Shown here: piece by piece, positions 17,927 to 31,291 of the stretch
Layout: every line of letters starts with the position of its first letter
How positions within the stretch are numbered: position 1 is the stretch's first letter
DNA from: Schaalia sp. ORNL0103
GTDB lineage: Bacteria > Actinomycetota > Actinomycetes > Actinomycetales > Actinomycetaceae
Assembly (NCBI RefSeq): GCF_019429565.1
Contig: NZ_JAHXSA010000004.1
Coordinates: forward strand, 1-64,000
DNA length: 64,000 nucleotides
Reading direction: 5' to 3'
Notes under the pieces: generated by a model
Database searches by the model: none
The model's input: only the letters and a program-made list of their open reading frames with translations
Told to the model about the DNA's origin: nothing
Position numbers and translations under genes: made by a program

Positions 17927-18433
17927 ATGACCCGCCCCGCCCGCGTCCTCATGGTGTGCACCGGTAACATCTGCCGATCCACGATGGCCCACGCGGTTCT
18001 CGAACAGGCCGCCGCGCGCGCCGGCGTGGACGTCGTCGTCGATAGCGCCGGCGTTTCCGACGAAGAGCAGGGCAACCCGATCGACCGCCGCGCCGCCCGC
18101 GTGCTGCGCGACGCCGGGTACGCCGTGCCCGACCACCGCGCGCGCCAGATCCGCGCCGGGGAGCTGGGGGAGTGGGACCTCGTGCTGGCCATGACCTCGC
18201 GCCACCTGAGCGTCCTGGAGCGCCTCGCCGAGCGCGTGGGGGTTGAACACGAGGGCGCGCCCGAGTCCGCCGCCGACCTGGGGCAGAGGCCGCGCATCTG
18301 CCTGTACCGCGACCTCGACCCCGAGGGCAGCGGTGACGTGCCCGACCCGTGGTACGGCGGCCACCAGGACTTCCTGGACACCCTCGAGGTCATCGAGCGG
18401 GTCACTCCGCAGATCCTCGCCCTGGTGCGCTAG
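17927..18433 (+). CDS. Low-molecular-weight protein tyrosine phosphatase
   Basis: This 168-aa cytoplasmic phosphatase has the P-loop CTGNICRS at about residues 8-15, which gives the CX5R active site. The general-acid aspartate is in DPWYGG near the C-terminus. Length is typical of the Etp/Wzb/PtpA family. GGAAACGATC precedes the ATG. No capsule or exopolysaccharide genes are nearby, so a regulatory or PtpA-like role is as likely as a capsule one. The 90-bp gap from mtnN contains an ACGAGGCCGGGG word. Confidence 0.93.
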   Translation: MTRPARVLMVCTGNICRSTMAHAVLEQAAARAGVDVVVDSAGVSDEEQGNPIDRRAARVLRDAGYAVPDHRARQIRAGELGEWDLVLAMTSRHLSVLERLAERVGVEHEGAPESAADLGQRPRICLYRDLDPEGSGDVPDPWYGGHQDFLDTLEVIERVTPQILALVR

Positions 18434-18462
18434 GCGCGCGGACTGTTTCCTCGTTGCCCCAT

Positions 18463-18578
18463 TAATTTCGCACGTAATTCCCCCGGGAGATCTTCGGGTT
18501 ACCCCGAGAAAACCGCATGATTTCAACGTTTAGAATTCAAATGTTGAAATAGTGGTGATGGAATTACGTGCGAAATTA
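18463..18578. repeat. palindromic element, CACGTA subtype, supplying a stop codon
   Basis: TAATTTCGCACGTAATTCC (18463-18481) is an exact inverted copy of 18560-18578. The core carries GAAAACCGCATGATTTCAAC. The terminal TTA at 18576-18578 is the TAA stop codon of the DUF559 gene read leftwards, so the element edge is part of that gene. Confidence 0.92.
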
Positions 18579-19514
18579 GTGTTGAGGGTGATAGCTCGAT
18601 AAGTATCTGCTCAGGATGTCGAGGAAGCCAGCGTTCTTCACGGTGGCGTGTGCGTCTTCTAGTCCGGTTTCTGGGACGAGGAGACGGAGGGCTGCCACCG
18701 ATATCGGGACCTCTCGCGCAAAGTCGCCGTTCATGACGTCGTCATAGGTGAATCGAAGGACGATGTATCCGTGCCGTAGAAGTTCACGGTCGCGCTTGAG
18801 GTCCTTCTCGCGCTGTTCCTTTGACGAGTGGAAGGCCCACCCATCCACCTCGATGATGATGAAGTCGAGGATGATCATGTCGACCTCACCAACTCCTTCG
18901 ATCCAGACTCCGACCTGCGGTGTCAGTCCCATGTCGACGAGCTGCAAGCGGGCAACGGTTTCGAGGATCGAGCGGGCACGCTCCGACGAAAGAGAAAGCG
19001 CCTCTCTGAGGTGAGGCAGTCGGCTGCCGGTTGGTGGGATAGTGAGCGTTGAGATGTCGTAAAGGCCACGGTTGCGCGCGGCATCGAGCATCGGGAGTGA
19101 GACCTTGAGTGGCATGCAGACGAGCACTCGCTCCAAGACTGTCCCGATGCTGGCGACGTGTGTGCGCCTTTCTTCGTCGCTCACGAACTGTTCCCTATGA
19201 ACGCATACGTCATCGAATCGGCGTAGCTTCGACGGGTGCATTCCGCGGTTATACGAAACTGACAGGTGGGTCTTTTGTGGGCGTTCCTCCATGAGGACCG
19301 GAAGTTCGTAAATTTGTGCAGCACTCACGCAGGAGATGCACGCGTTGTATACAAAAGCGCGAACCTGATCGAGAGTGAAGCTGTTCTTGTCATAGATCCA
19401 GCCTCGGTAGTGTCCGATGGACTGGGGGAGCATTGTGGGAGTGAGCTCTGCGTGGCGCAAGCTCGATAGTTTGGTGATTCCGTGCCGTTTACGTAGCTCT
19501 TCGTTGAGATCCAT
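18576..19514 (-). CDS. DUF559 domain protein (Vsr-like nuclease fold)
   Basis: This 312-aa protein has an N-terminal region of unknown fold. Its C-terminal DUF559 domain has GVGEVDMIILDFIIIEVDGW followed by a basic KDLKRDRELLRHGYIVLRF. The spaced E/D...EVDG...R pattern is that of very-short-patch-repair-like endonucleases. Activity is not demonstrated for most DUF559 members. It is a single gene with no operon partner. It lies exactly between two palindromic elements of the same subtype (18463-18578 and 19580-19692), and its stop codon is inside the first. Base composition is less GC-rich than its neighbours, which suggests transfer. Confidence 0.82.
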   Translation of the reverse strand: MDLNEELRKRHGITKLSSLRHAELTPTMLPQSIGHYRGWIYDKNSFTLDQVRAFVYNACISCVSAAQIYELPVLMEERPQKTHLSVSYNRGMHPSKLRRFDDVCVHREQFVSDEERRTHVASIGTVLERVLVCMPLKVSLPMLDAARNRGLYDISTLTIPPTGSRLPHLREALSLSSERARSILETVARLQLVDMGLTPQVGVWIEGVGEVDMIILDFIIIEVDGWAFHSSKEQREKDLKRDRELLRHGYIVLRFTYDDVMNGDFAREVPISVAALRLLVPETGLEDAHATVKNAGFLDILSRYLSSYHPQH

Positions 19515-19579
19515 GTACAGATCATGCTACTTTGTCACGCTTCGTGTGAGCTGTTTGAAATATCTGTGGATAACTAAGA

Positions 19580-19692
19580 AATTTCGCACGTAATTCCCTG
19601 CCGAGGCCTTTTGAAACCTCGCGAAAACCGCATGATTTCAACGATCTGATTTCAAATCTTGAAAGAGGCGCGGGGGAATTACGTGCGAAATT
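19580..19692. repeat. palindromic element, CACGTA subtype
   Basis: AATTTCGCACGTAATTCCC at 19580-19598 is mirrored exactly at 19674-19692. The core reads GAAAACCGCATGATTTCAAC and TTTCAAATCTTGAAAG, in the same orientation as the copy at 18463. It lies between the DUF559 start and the end of the CcdA-thioredoxin gene. Confidence 0.92.
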
Positions 19693-19704
19693 GGAAAGTA
19701 GAAC

Positions 19705-21033
19705 TCAGTCCGGCAGGGACACTCCCGCCTCGGTGAGGAGAGTGCGGATCTGCTCTTCGACGCCCTTCGTGCCGCGGCCCATCGCGACCAGCTTGCCGTC
19801 CGAGCCCGCGATGAAGTGCGTCGGCCACGCCGTCGCACCGTAGGCCTTGAAGGCCTCCAGGTCGGGGTCCAGCGCCACCGGGTAGGTGATGCCCAGCTTC
19901 TCGATCGATGCATTCACGACCGAAGCGTCGCGCTCGTAGGCCTGCTGGGGCGAGTGCACGCCCACGACGACCAGGCCGTAGTCCTTGTACTTCTCGTAGA
20001 TGGCCTCGAGCTCGGGGATCTCGCGCTGGCAGTTTGTGCACGAGCTCGACCAGAAGTCCACGAGCGTCACCGTGCCGGACGGCTGGCCCAGGGTGTTTAG
20101 CCACTCCGAGGCCTGGAGCGTCGGCATGACGCCGCAATCCTTCGCGCCACCACGCGCGCACTGCGCGAAGTCGGTGCTTGCCTCGACCTCCTTCTCGGGC
20201 TCGCACGCGCCGTCCTCGCAGGCGCCTTCAGTGCTGGCCTCGAGCGAGGCCGTGTAGTCGGGGATCATGCGCTGCAGGGCCATCGGGGCGTCCGTCGCGA
20301 TACCCAGCGCGAGCGCGATCATGGCGACGCCTGCGGCGATGCGCAGGGGGCGCTGGCGGGTCTTCAGGAAGCGGGCCGCGACGCCCGAACCGGCGATCGC
20401 GACGATCATCAGCGGGATCGACACGCCGATCGCGAAGGAGATGGCTAGGCCGATGATGTGCCACGTGATCTGCCCGGAGCTCGAGGCCACGATGATCGAG
20501 GTCAGCACCGGACCCGCGCACGGCACGAACGCCGCGCCCAGGACGAGGCCGAGGCCGAAGCCCGCGCTGTCGCCCGTCGTGCGAGGTGCCAGGCGCGCGA
20601 AGGGGCGCTCGAGCACCTCCATGATCTTCGGGACGATCATGCCGATACCCACGGCCAGCAGCAGGATGATGCCCGTCCATCGGATCACGGCCTGCGGCAG
20701 GTGTAGCAGGCTCAGCAGCGCCGAACCCGCGACCGTGATGATCATGAACGAGGTGACGAGGCCCAGGACGATGAGCACGGGGCGCCGCGTCACCGAGTCG
20801 CTGCCGTCGGCCTTCACTGCTGCCTTCTTTGGCGCTTCTCCACCCAGGTTGACGCCCGGGGCGACGCGGAAGAGAGACGGGTCCACGCCTGCCTTTCCGT
20901 CCTCGGAGGACCGGGATGCCTCGTTCGAGGCGCGGGAGCCAGCGGCGCCCAGGAAGAGCGCGGGCAGGACGGGAAGGATGCACGGGGAGATGCCCGTGAT
21001 GAAGCCACCAAGAAGGCCGAGCAAGAGGAACAT
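19705..21033 (-). CDS. CcdA-like / thioredoxin-like fusion, disulfide relay protein
   Basis: This 442-aa protein has an N-terminal CcdA/DsbD-type membrane domain (about residues 1-245), with the two redox cysteines in ISPCILPVLPALFL and AAFVPCAGPVLT. A linker follows, then a secreted-side thioredoxin/TlpA-like domain (about 320-442) with the active site SSSCTNCQRE. It should carry electrons across the membrane to extracytoplasmic thiols, for example in cytochrome c assembly or repair of misoxidised wall proteins. The layout resembles mycobacterial DipZ. AAGGTGAACCT precedes the start. No cytochrome genes are adjacent, so a general envelope oxidoreductase role is the safer reading. Confidence 0.9.
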   Translation of the reverse strand: MFLLLGLLGGFITGISPCILPVLPALFLGAAGSRASNEASRSSEDGKAGVDPSLFRVAPGVNLGGEAPKKAAVKADGSDSVTRRPVLIVLGLVTSFMIITVAGSALLSLLHLPQAVIRWTGIILLLAVGIGMIVPKIMEVLERPFARLAPRTTGDSAGFGLGLVLGAAFVPCAGPVLTSIIVASSSGQITWHIIGLAISFAIGVSIPLMIVAIAGSGVAARFLKTRQRPLRIAAGVAMIALALGIATDAPMALQRMIPDYTASLEASTEGACEDGACEPEKEVEASTDFAQCARGGAKDCGVMPTLQASEWLNTLGQPSGTVTLVDFWSSSCTNCQREIPELEAIYEKYKDYGLVVVGVHSPQQAYERDASVVNASIEKLGITYPVALDPDLEAFKAYGATAWPTHFIAGSDGKLVAMGRGTKGVEEQIRTLLTEAGVSLPD

Positions 21034-21116
21034 AGGTTCACCTTACTTGGAAGTAGTTGAAAATGCATGCGACTTGTCGGCTGCGTGCATGACAACTGGG
21101 CATGACCGTCCCCTGA

Positions 21117-21231
21117 AAAGTCGCACGTAATTCGCTTCCCGGCATTTCAAACTTTGAAATCGGATCGTTGAAATCATGCGGTTTTCAGCCGTACTCTAAA
21201 ACTGACCGAGGGAAATTACGTGCGACATTTT
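21117..21231. repeat. palindromic element, CACGTA subtype
   Basis: AAAAGTCGCACGTAATTCGC at the left pairs with AAATTACGTGCGACATTTT at the right. The core TTTCAAACTTTGAAATCGG and GTTGAAATCATGCGGTTTT runs opposite to the copies at 18463 and 19580. It separates the CcdA gene from the kinase gene. Confidence 0.9.
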
Positions 21232-21244
21232 GGAGGGTGTGGCG

Positions 21245-21934
21245 TTACAGCGACAGGACCAGGTCCGCGCGCTCCTTCGTGCGATCGACGAGGGCCATGT
21301 TCGCCGCGTCCACCGTGCGCACCCAGTGTGCGGCGTCCGCGCGGTCCCGGCCAAAGCTCATGTGCCGGTCGATCAAGCGCGAGGCGAGTTCCTCGAAGGG
21401 GGTCTCAATAAAGACGAGCAGGTCGATGAGGCCGCGCACGTCCGCCCAGCCGGGCAGCTCGAGGCCCAGGTAGTTGCCCTCCGTAATGACGACGCCGTCG
21501 ACCTCGACGGGCAGGGAGGCGGCAACGGGCTCGTGCAGGTCGCGTCGATAGTCGGGGGCGAGGACCACGCCGTCCGCGCGGCGCACGCGCCCCAGGAGAG
21601 CCACGTATCCGCCCACGTCGAAGGTGTCGGGCGCGCCCTTGTGGTCCGCGATCCCGCGCGCGGCCAGCACCGCGTTGGACATGTGGAAGCCATCCATGGG
21701 CGCCAGGCCCGCGACCGGGATGCCGGCCTCGGGCAGGGCGTGCGCCAGCTCGGCGGCGATCGTCGTCTTGCCGGTCCCGGGAGGGCCGGTCAGGCCCAGC
21801 ACGCGCACGGGGTCACCGATGCGTGCGCGCTCGGCCACGGCCTCGACGATGTGCTGGGTGATCGACGAGGCCTGGGCGCGCTCAGGAGGGGCGGCAGTCA
21901 CCTGCCGTCCCGAGCTCGCCCTTAGAGAAGTCAC
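21245..21934 (-). CDS. P-loop nucleoside/nucleotide kinase-like protein
   Basis: This 229-aa protein has Walker A GPPGTGKTTI near residues 45-55, an MDGFHMSN motif and the EGNYLGLELPGW segment. These are typical of the uridine kinase/pantothenate kinase-like group that includes FrcK-type sugar kinases. The GTG at 21934 overlaps the stop of the upstream phosphoribosyltransferase by 4 nt (GTGA), which indicates translational coupling. The pairing with a purine phosphoribosyltransferase favours a nucleoside or sugar substrate over pantothenate, but this is inference. Confidence 0.85.
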   Translation of the reverse strand: MTSLRASSGRQVTAAPPERAQASSITQHIVEAVAERARIGDPVRVLGLTGPPGTGKTTIAAELAHALPEAGIPVAGLAPMDGFHMSNAVLAARGIADHKGAPDTFDVGGYVALLGRVRRADGVVLAPDYRRDLHEPVAASLPVEVDGVVITEGNYLGLELPGWADVRGLIDLLVFIETPFEELASRLIDRHMSFGRDRADAAHWVRTVDAANMALVDRTKERADLVLSL

Positions 21935-22464
21935 GGCTTGATGACGGGCAGCGTCGACCAGGGGAAGTTGATCCACTTGTCGGTGTACGCCCACACGTAG
22001 TCGGGTTCGATGATGGACACGGGCTTCTTGTAGATGACCGCGCTGCGCGCCTCGACGCGCACGGCGGCGGAGCCGTCGAGAGTGAGGCCGTGCTCGTCGA
22101 TGAGGTCCATGACCATCTTGAGGGTCTTGCCGGAGTCGGCGACGTCGTCGACGACGAGGACGCGCTTGCCGTCCATCGCGGAGACGTCCATGAGCGGGGG
22201 AAGGAGCTGGGGCTCGTCGAGGGTTTCGCCGATGCCGGAGTAGAACTCGACGTTCATGGTGCCGATGGCCTTGACGTCCATCGCGTAGGCGATGGCGCCA
22301 GCCGGGATGAGGCCGCCGCGGGCGATGGCGACGATCAGGTCCGGGATCCAGCCAGAGTCGACGATCTGCTGAGTGAGCTCACGGGACGCGTCGCCAAAGC
22401 CCTCCCAGGTGAGGACCTCGCGGTCGGGAGCAGTGGTGGCGTCGGGGCTGGCGGTGGTACCCAT
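21931..22464 (-). CDS. Purine (xanthine-guanine type) phosphoribosyltransferase
   Basis: This 177-aa enzyme transfers phosphoribosyl from PRPP to a purine base. The PRPP motif is VLVVDDVADSGKTLKMV near residues 100-117, and GGLIPAGAIAYAMDVKAIGT lies upstream as the flexible-loop region. AAGGAAGCC precedes the ATG. It is coupled to the kinase gene downstream. Sequence alone does not fix whether guanine, xanthine or hypoxanthine is preferred. Confidence 0.85.
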   Translation of the reverse strand: MGTTASPDATTAPDREVLTWEGFGDASRELTQQIVDSGWIPDLIVAIARGGLIPAGAIAYAMDVKAIGTMNVEFYSGIGETLDEPQLLPPLMDVSAMDGKRVLVVDDVADSGKTLKMVMDLIDEHGLTLDGSAAVRVEARSAVIYKKPVSIIEPDYVWAYTDKWINFPWSTLPVIKP

Positions 22465-22622
22465 GGCTTCCTTCTCTCGGGGGTGTTGGGATCAAGGGTA
22501 TCGCCGTCGGGCGGGTGTGTGCGCGCCCGTACGGGTAATAAAACTGTGACGTGGGCAGATGCACGCCGCGCGCGGTGGGTTGGGGGATTCTGTGCCCGAG
22601 GCCGTGTCTGGGTCTGCTCTCC

Positions 22623-22739
22623 AAAACTCGCACGTAATTTAACGAGGTCAGTTTTTGAGTATGGCTTAAAACGTTGCAATCCCAATGGCCTGATTTCAAA
22701 GTTTGAAAGAGTGAGGGGGGAATTGCGTGCGACATTTTT
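22623..22739. repeat. palindromic element, mixed core
   Basis: AAAACTCGCACGTAATTT on the left and AATTGCGTGCGACATTTTT on the right. The core reads TTAAAACGTTGCAATCCCAAT then TTTCAAAGTTTGAAAG, so it joins the CACGTA termini with the GTTGCAATTCCAATG core typical of the GCATGC subtype. It fills most of the 324-bp gap 22465-22788, which otherwise holds only the promoter region of the phosphoribosyltransferase gene. Confidence 0.88.
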
Positions 22740-22788
22740 GGGTAACCGGTTGTGTGAGGCCGGATACGGCGTGGGCGCCGGGCGGCGG

Positions 22789-23297
22789 TCAGCGGCGAGA
22801 GCGGCGGATCGAGGCGAGCTCGCGCTCGTAGGCGCGCCCGGGCGAGGCGGCCTTTCCGCGGTGCTCCCACGTGAGGATCAGCGCCGGGTTGAAGGCGCGC
22901 GAGCACACCCCGCACGAGGAGACTCGGCGCGGCGCCCGGTACAGGCGGCGGGTGGCCCCGCAGCGCGGGCACGTCCCCACCCAGGGTGCGTCCGGGGAGG
23001 GCAGGGACGAGGGCAGCCGGGCGGAATCGGGGGCGCCGAGGGCGCGTGCGGCCCGCTTCCACGCGGCGTCGTGCCCGTGGGAGGGGCCGACGAGGGCGTG
23101 GGCGATCTCGTGCAGGACGACGCCCCGGATCGTGTCCGTGTCATACAGGTCGGTGAGCGGGCCGGACAGGCTGATCGTGCGCGAGGTATGCGTGCACGCC
23201 CCCGCCCGGCGCTTGGCGTGGTCGAAGCGGAAACGCCAGTCGGTCAGCCCAGCCGCGTCCATGAGGGAGCGCGCGAGGGTGCGAGCATCCTCGCGCT

Positions 23298-23301
<4 letters not shown>
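22789..23301 (-). CDS. SprT-like zinc metalloprotease-family protein
   Basis: This 170-aa protein has the zinc motif HEIAHALVG near residues 65-73 and a downstream histidine in GPSHGHDAAWK. Its C-terminal zinc ribbon has paired cysteines CPRCG and CGVCSRAFN. SprT/Spartan-like proteins in eukaryotes digest DNA-protein crosslinks; bacterial roles are little known. The GTG at 23301 overlaps the hrpA stop by 4 nt (GTGA). Coupling to a nucleic-acid helicase fits a role in nucleic-acid maintenance, but this is inference. Confidence 0.88.
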
Positions 23302-28274
<4,973 letters not shown>

Positions 28275-28352
28275 GATAGAGCCAGTCTAGTCGCTGGTCA
28301 GAGGCGGCCGCCCGGCACCCGGTGGCGTGGCCACACTGGAAGGGGCTCAACC

Positions 28353-28475
28353 CCCAAAAGTCGCACGTAATTCCCTTGGGTCAGTTTTTGAGTGCGGCTT
28401 AAATCCGCATGATTTCAACGGTCTGATTTCAAATATTGAAAGAGGGGTGGGGGAATTACGTGCGACATTTTTGGG
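28353..28475. repeat. palindromic element, CACGTA subtype
   Basis: The termini are CCCAAAAGTCGCACG... and a matching inverted end at 28451-28475, with arms of about 23 nt. The core has AAATCCGCATGATTTCAACG and TTTCAAATATTGAAAG. It lies between the hrpA start and the end of the ADP-ribosylglycohydrolase gene. Confidence 0.92.
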
Positions 28476-28513
28476 TAATTGCTGGGTGTGGGTGTGACGA
28501 GTCTGGGCTGCCG

Positions 28514-29482
28514 TCAGGCTGAGGCCTCGCCCTGCAGGTCCTCGTCGAAGCGAGTCACGGGAGGCTCCAGGTGCAGATCTACGAGGTCGCGCGCCAGCTG
28601 GTCGATCTCCTCGCCCAGGTGCACGCGCTCCCTCCACGAGGCCGGGATCCCCTCGATCCCATAGAAAGCACCGCCCAGCTGCCCGTAGATCGCGGCGTTC
28701 GTATCCGAGTCGCCGCCCATGTTTGAAATCGCCAGGGTCGCATCCTTGAAGGACGGGAAATCCAGGAGGCCGTGCACCGCCAGACGCAGGCCGTTCACGA
28801 TGTAGCCGTTGGTTTCCGCCTCCCACGAGGCGTGCACCTGCGGATCCGGGCTGATCACCCGTGCGGCCATCTCGTCAAACGCCGCGCCTGTCGACGCCCA
28901 CGACACGTCCATCAGCTGCTCCGGGGACCAACCCAGCAGGGCGCCCACCAGAAGGGCGGCGAAGACCTCGGTGGCGGCTTCGGCCTCGACCGAGAAGTGC
29001 GTCTCGCGCGCGCTCAGGCGAGCGGTCGTGACCACCTCGCGCGGGGAACGCGAACGGAAACCCGCGATTACCATGGGCGCCAGGCGCATAATCGCGCCGT
29101 TGCCCGCGCTGTTCGTGCGCTCGGCGGTCACCGGCACGCGGCGTTCATGCTGATAATCGAACAGTGCAGCGCGCACCTGGCCACCGATGTCGAAACACGT
29201 GTCCGTCGACGAACGGTAACCCTCCGAAAACCAGCGCTGATAGCGGTCCATCACGTCGAACGAGTCGTAGCGCCCCTGCGCCAGCAGGGAATCCGCGATG
29301 CACAGCGCCATCGACGTGTCATCCGTCCACTGCCCGGGCTTCAACAGGAAGGGGCCGCCGCCCACCATGTCCGTGATCGGATCGAAAGTGCCCGCCCACT
29401 TGAACTCATTCGTGGTACCGACCGCGTCGCCGACAGCCAGGCCCATGAGAGCGCCGCGCGCCCGAGAAAGAAAATCCGTCAT
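28514..29482 (-). CDS. ADP-ribosylglycohydrolase family protein
   Basis: This 322-aa all-helical enzyme removes ADP-ribose from protein or small-molecule targets. The metal-binding motifs are visible: GDAVGTTNEF near residue 18, WTDDTSMALCIADSLL near 52-67 and GGDSDTNAAIYGQLGGAFYG near 260-280. Length is typical of the DraG/ARH3-like family. No ADP-ribosyltransferase or nitrogenase gene is adjacent, so the substrate is unknown. It stands alone between intergenic repeats. Confidence 0.9.
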   Translation of the reverse strand: MTDFLSRARGALMGLAVGDAVGTTNEFKWAGTFDPITDMVGGGPFLLKPGQWTDDTSMALCIADSLLAQGRYDSFDVMDRYQRWFSEGYRSSTDTCFDIGGQVRAALFDYQHERRVPVTAERTNSAGNGAIMRLAPMVIAGFRSRSPREVVTTARLSARETHFSVEAEAATEVFAALLVGALLGWSPEQLMDVSWASTGAAFDEMAARVISPDPQVHASWEAETNGYIVNGLRLAVHGLLDFPSFKDATLAISNMGGDSDTNAAIYGQLGGAFYGIEGIPASWRERVHLGEEIDQLARDLVDLHLEPPVTRFDEDLQGEASA

Positions 29483-29594
29483 GACCCTAGTGTCGCACAG
29501 GGGCGTGCTCGTCTGGTTCCGGGCCCGCGCCCCCGAGCACCCAGGCCAGGGGAGCGTGCGAGTTAGCCCCGGCCTCGTCCCCGGCGTGGAAGAC

Positions 29595-30722
29595 TCAGGC
29601 GATCGACGTGCCGAACAGCGAGCCCAGCAGGTACGTGACGCCCGCGGCGCCGTAACCCACGATGAGCTGGCGCAGCGCGCGAGGCATGGGGGACTGGCCG
29701 GACAGGATGCCGACCACGCCGCCCGTGAACAGCAGGGCGACGCCGACGATCACGGCCGCGACGACGATCGCCGCCAGGCCGGTCATGCCCAGCAGGTAGG
29801 GAATCAGAGGGAAGAACGCGCCCACCGCGAAGAAACAGAACGAGGACAGCGCCGCCTTCATGGGCGTGCCCACCTGGTCGCCAGCGCCGTCCGACTCGGG
29901 GCTGCCGCCCAGGGCGGCACGCACCGCGATCGCGCCGGACTCACCGGTCGCAGGCTTGGCGAGACGTGCAAAGACCTGCTTCGCGTGTCGCTCGGCCTCC
30001 TCCTCGCTCTCTCCGCGCGCACGGAACACGAGCGCAAGCTCGTTCGCGTCCACGTCCAGGTCCGGCACCGCCTGATGCGCGTCCGGGTCGGGGATCGAGG
30101 CGTCGAGGAGTTCGCGCTGACTGCGCACACTCACCCACTCGCCGGCCGCCATCGACAGGGCACCCGCGAGCAGACCCGAAATTCCCGTCAACAGAACGAC
30201 GTGCGGCTCCATGCCCGTCGCCGCCACGCCCAGCACGAGGGCCAGGTTCGACACGAGGCCGTCATTCGCGCCAAAAACCGCCGCACGGAACGTGCCCGCC
30301 AGGGTCTCGCGGGACTTCGCCGCCAGGGAACGGATGACCTCGGCGTGAATGTGCTCGTCCGCCTGCATGTGCGCGGGCACGTCGTCATCCACGTCGCGCG
30401 CGGATCGCTGCTCCGCGCGCTGGGCCATCGCCAGAATAAAAATCGTGCCAAAAAGGTGTGCGAGGACGGACGCGGCGCGCGTGCGCAGCGGCGGCTTCGG
30501 GGCGGGCAGGGCTTGATCACCCAGGCGCGCCAGCCAATACTCCTCGTGGCGGCGCTCCGCCTCCTCGAGCTGCAAGAGGACCGCACGTTCCTCGCCCGTC
30601 CGGCGCTCAGAAAGGTCGCGGTAGGTGCGGGCCTCCATGCGCTCCTCAGCCAGGTGCTTGCGCCAGCGCTTAATCTGTGCGCGCGTGGGCTCCTGAGTGT
30701 TGAGCTGTGGGTCTGTGCTCAC
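29595..30722 (-). CDS. Ferritin-like / VIT1-CCC1 metal transporter fusion
   Basis: This 375-aa protein has an N-terminal ferritin/rubrerythrin-like helical domain (about residues 10-130) with candidate ligands in EERMEART, EEAERRHEEYW and EHIHAEV. A VIT1/CCC1 membrane domain follows, with FGANDGLVSNLALVLG, GEWVSVRSQRELL and three hydrophobic C-terminal spans. The fusion resembles MbfA-type iron exporters. The GTG at 30722 has GAGG upstream. A TTG at 30746 overlapping the previous gene by 4 nt is the alternative start. The YtxH-like gene lies directly upstream in the same direction. Confidence 0.85.
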   Translation of the reverse strand: MSTDPQLNTQEPTRAQIKRWRKHLAEERMEARTYRDLSERRTGEERAVLLQLEEAERRHEEYWLARLGDQALPAPKPPLRTRAASVLAHLFGTIFILAMAQRAEQRSARDVDDDVPAHMQADEHIHAEVIRSLAAKSRETLAGTFRAAVFGANDGLVSNLALVLGVAATGMEPHVVLLTGISGLLAGALSMAAGEWVSVRSQRELLDASIPDPDAHQAVPDLDVDANELALVFRARGESEEEAERHAKQVFARLAKPATGESGAIAVRAALGGSPESDGAGDQVGTPMKAALSSFCFFAVGAFFPLIPYLLGMTGLAAIVVAAVIVGVALLFTGGVVGILSGQSPMPRALRQLIVGYGAAGVTYLLGSLFGTSIA

Positions 30723-30742
30723 GGCCTCGTACCCTCGCGCGC

Positions 30743-31039
30743 TCAACGCTGCGTCGTGGAAGAGGTGGCCTGCGCGTCGACCGTCGTCGGCTGGGAGGCG
30801 GGGGCTCCGAAGAGGCGTTCCTTCACGGCGTCGGCGACCTTATCGGTCACCTGCTCGCCGCCCGCACGCACGAGGTCGGACATCTTCTGGCCCGCCGCAT
30901 CCAGGGGACGTGCAACGATCGGGACGCGGCGCAGCTTCGAGGCGTTCGCGCGGATCTGCTCGTAGCGCTCGCGGCCCGCGCGGGTGCCCAGGACGTATCC
31001 GATGCCAACTCCGATGAGGATTCCAGTCTTGGTTCCCAT
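30743..31039 (-). CDS. Small YtxH-like membrane protein
   Basis: This 98-aa protein has one glycine-rich N-terminal membrane span (GILIGVGIGYVLGTRAGRERY) and a charged soluble tail with VKERLFGAPAS near the end. It resembles YtxH/general-stress small membrane proteins. AGAAGGACATTC precedes the ATG at 31039. The downstream ferritin-like/VIT1 gene begins within about 20 nt, so the two are probably co-transcribed. Function is unknown. Confidence 0.8.
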   Translation of the reverse strand: MGTKTGILIGVGIGYVLGTRAGRERYEQIRANASKLRRVPIVARPLDAAGQKMSDLVRAGGEQVTDKVADAVKERLFGAPASQPTTVDAQATSSTTQR

Positions 31040-31271
31040 GAATGTCCTTCTCTCGCTGCAAGTCGTGGGGTGTCCCGCTGTGGCGGGTTTTTCGCAAGCC
31101 CCGTGGGCGCGGCTCTCACCGGCGCGTATGCGTCCCATCTTAGTGGCGCTGCCCGCCGCGCCGCACGATCCTCACCATGAGTGGGGATTATTCAGGGATG
31201 CTTCTCGTCTCAGCTGTCCCCTTGTCACATTCGTGCACAGTGTGGGCGCCTCTTTCCGTGAGTGGTCCTCA

Positions 31272-31291
31272 CACGCTATGTTTATAGCGTG
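31272..31291. promoter_or_regulatory. perfect palindrome over promoter and start codon of the hydrolase
   Basis: CACGCTAT-GTTT-ATAGCGTG covers the candidate -10 box TATGTT (31277-31282) and runs into the GTG start at 31289. A regulator bound here would block both transcription and, for a leaderless message, the initiation site. The rest of the gap 31040-31271 shows only a small CCCGC/GCGGG hairpin with a T run at 31074-31092, whose purpose is unclear because no plus-strand gene precedes it. Confidence 0.55.
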
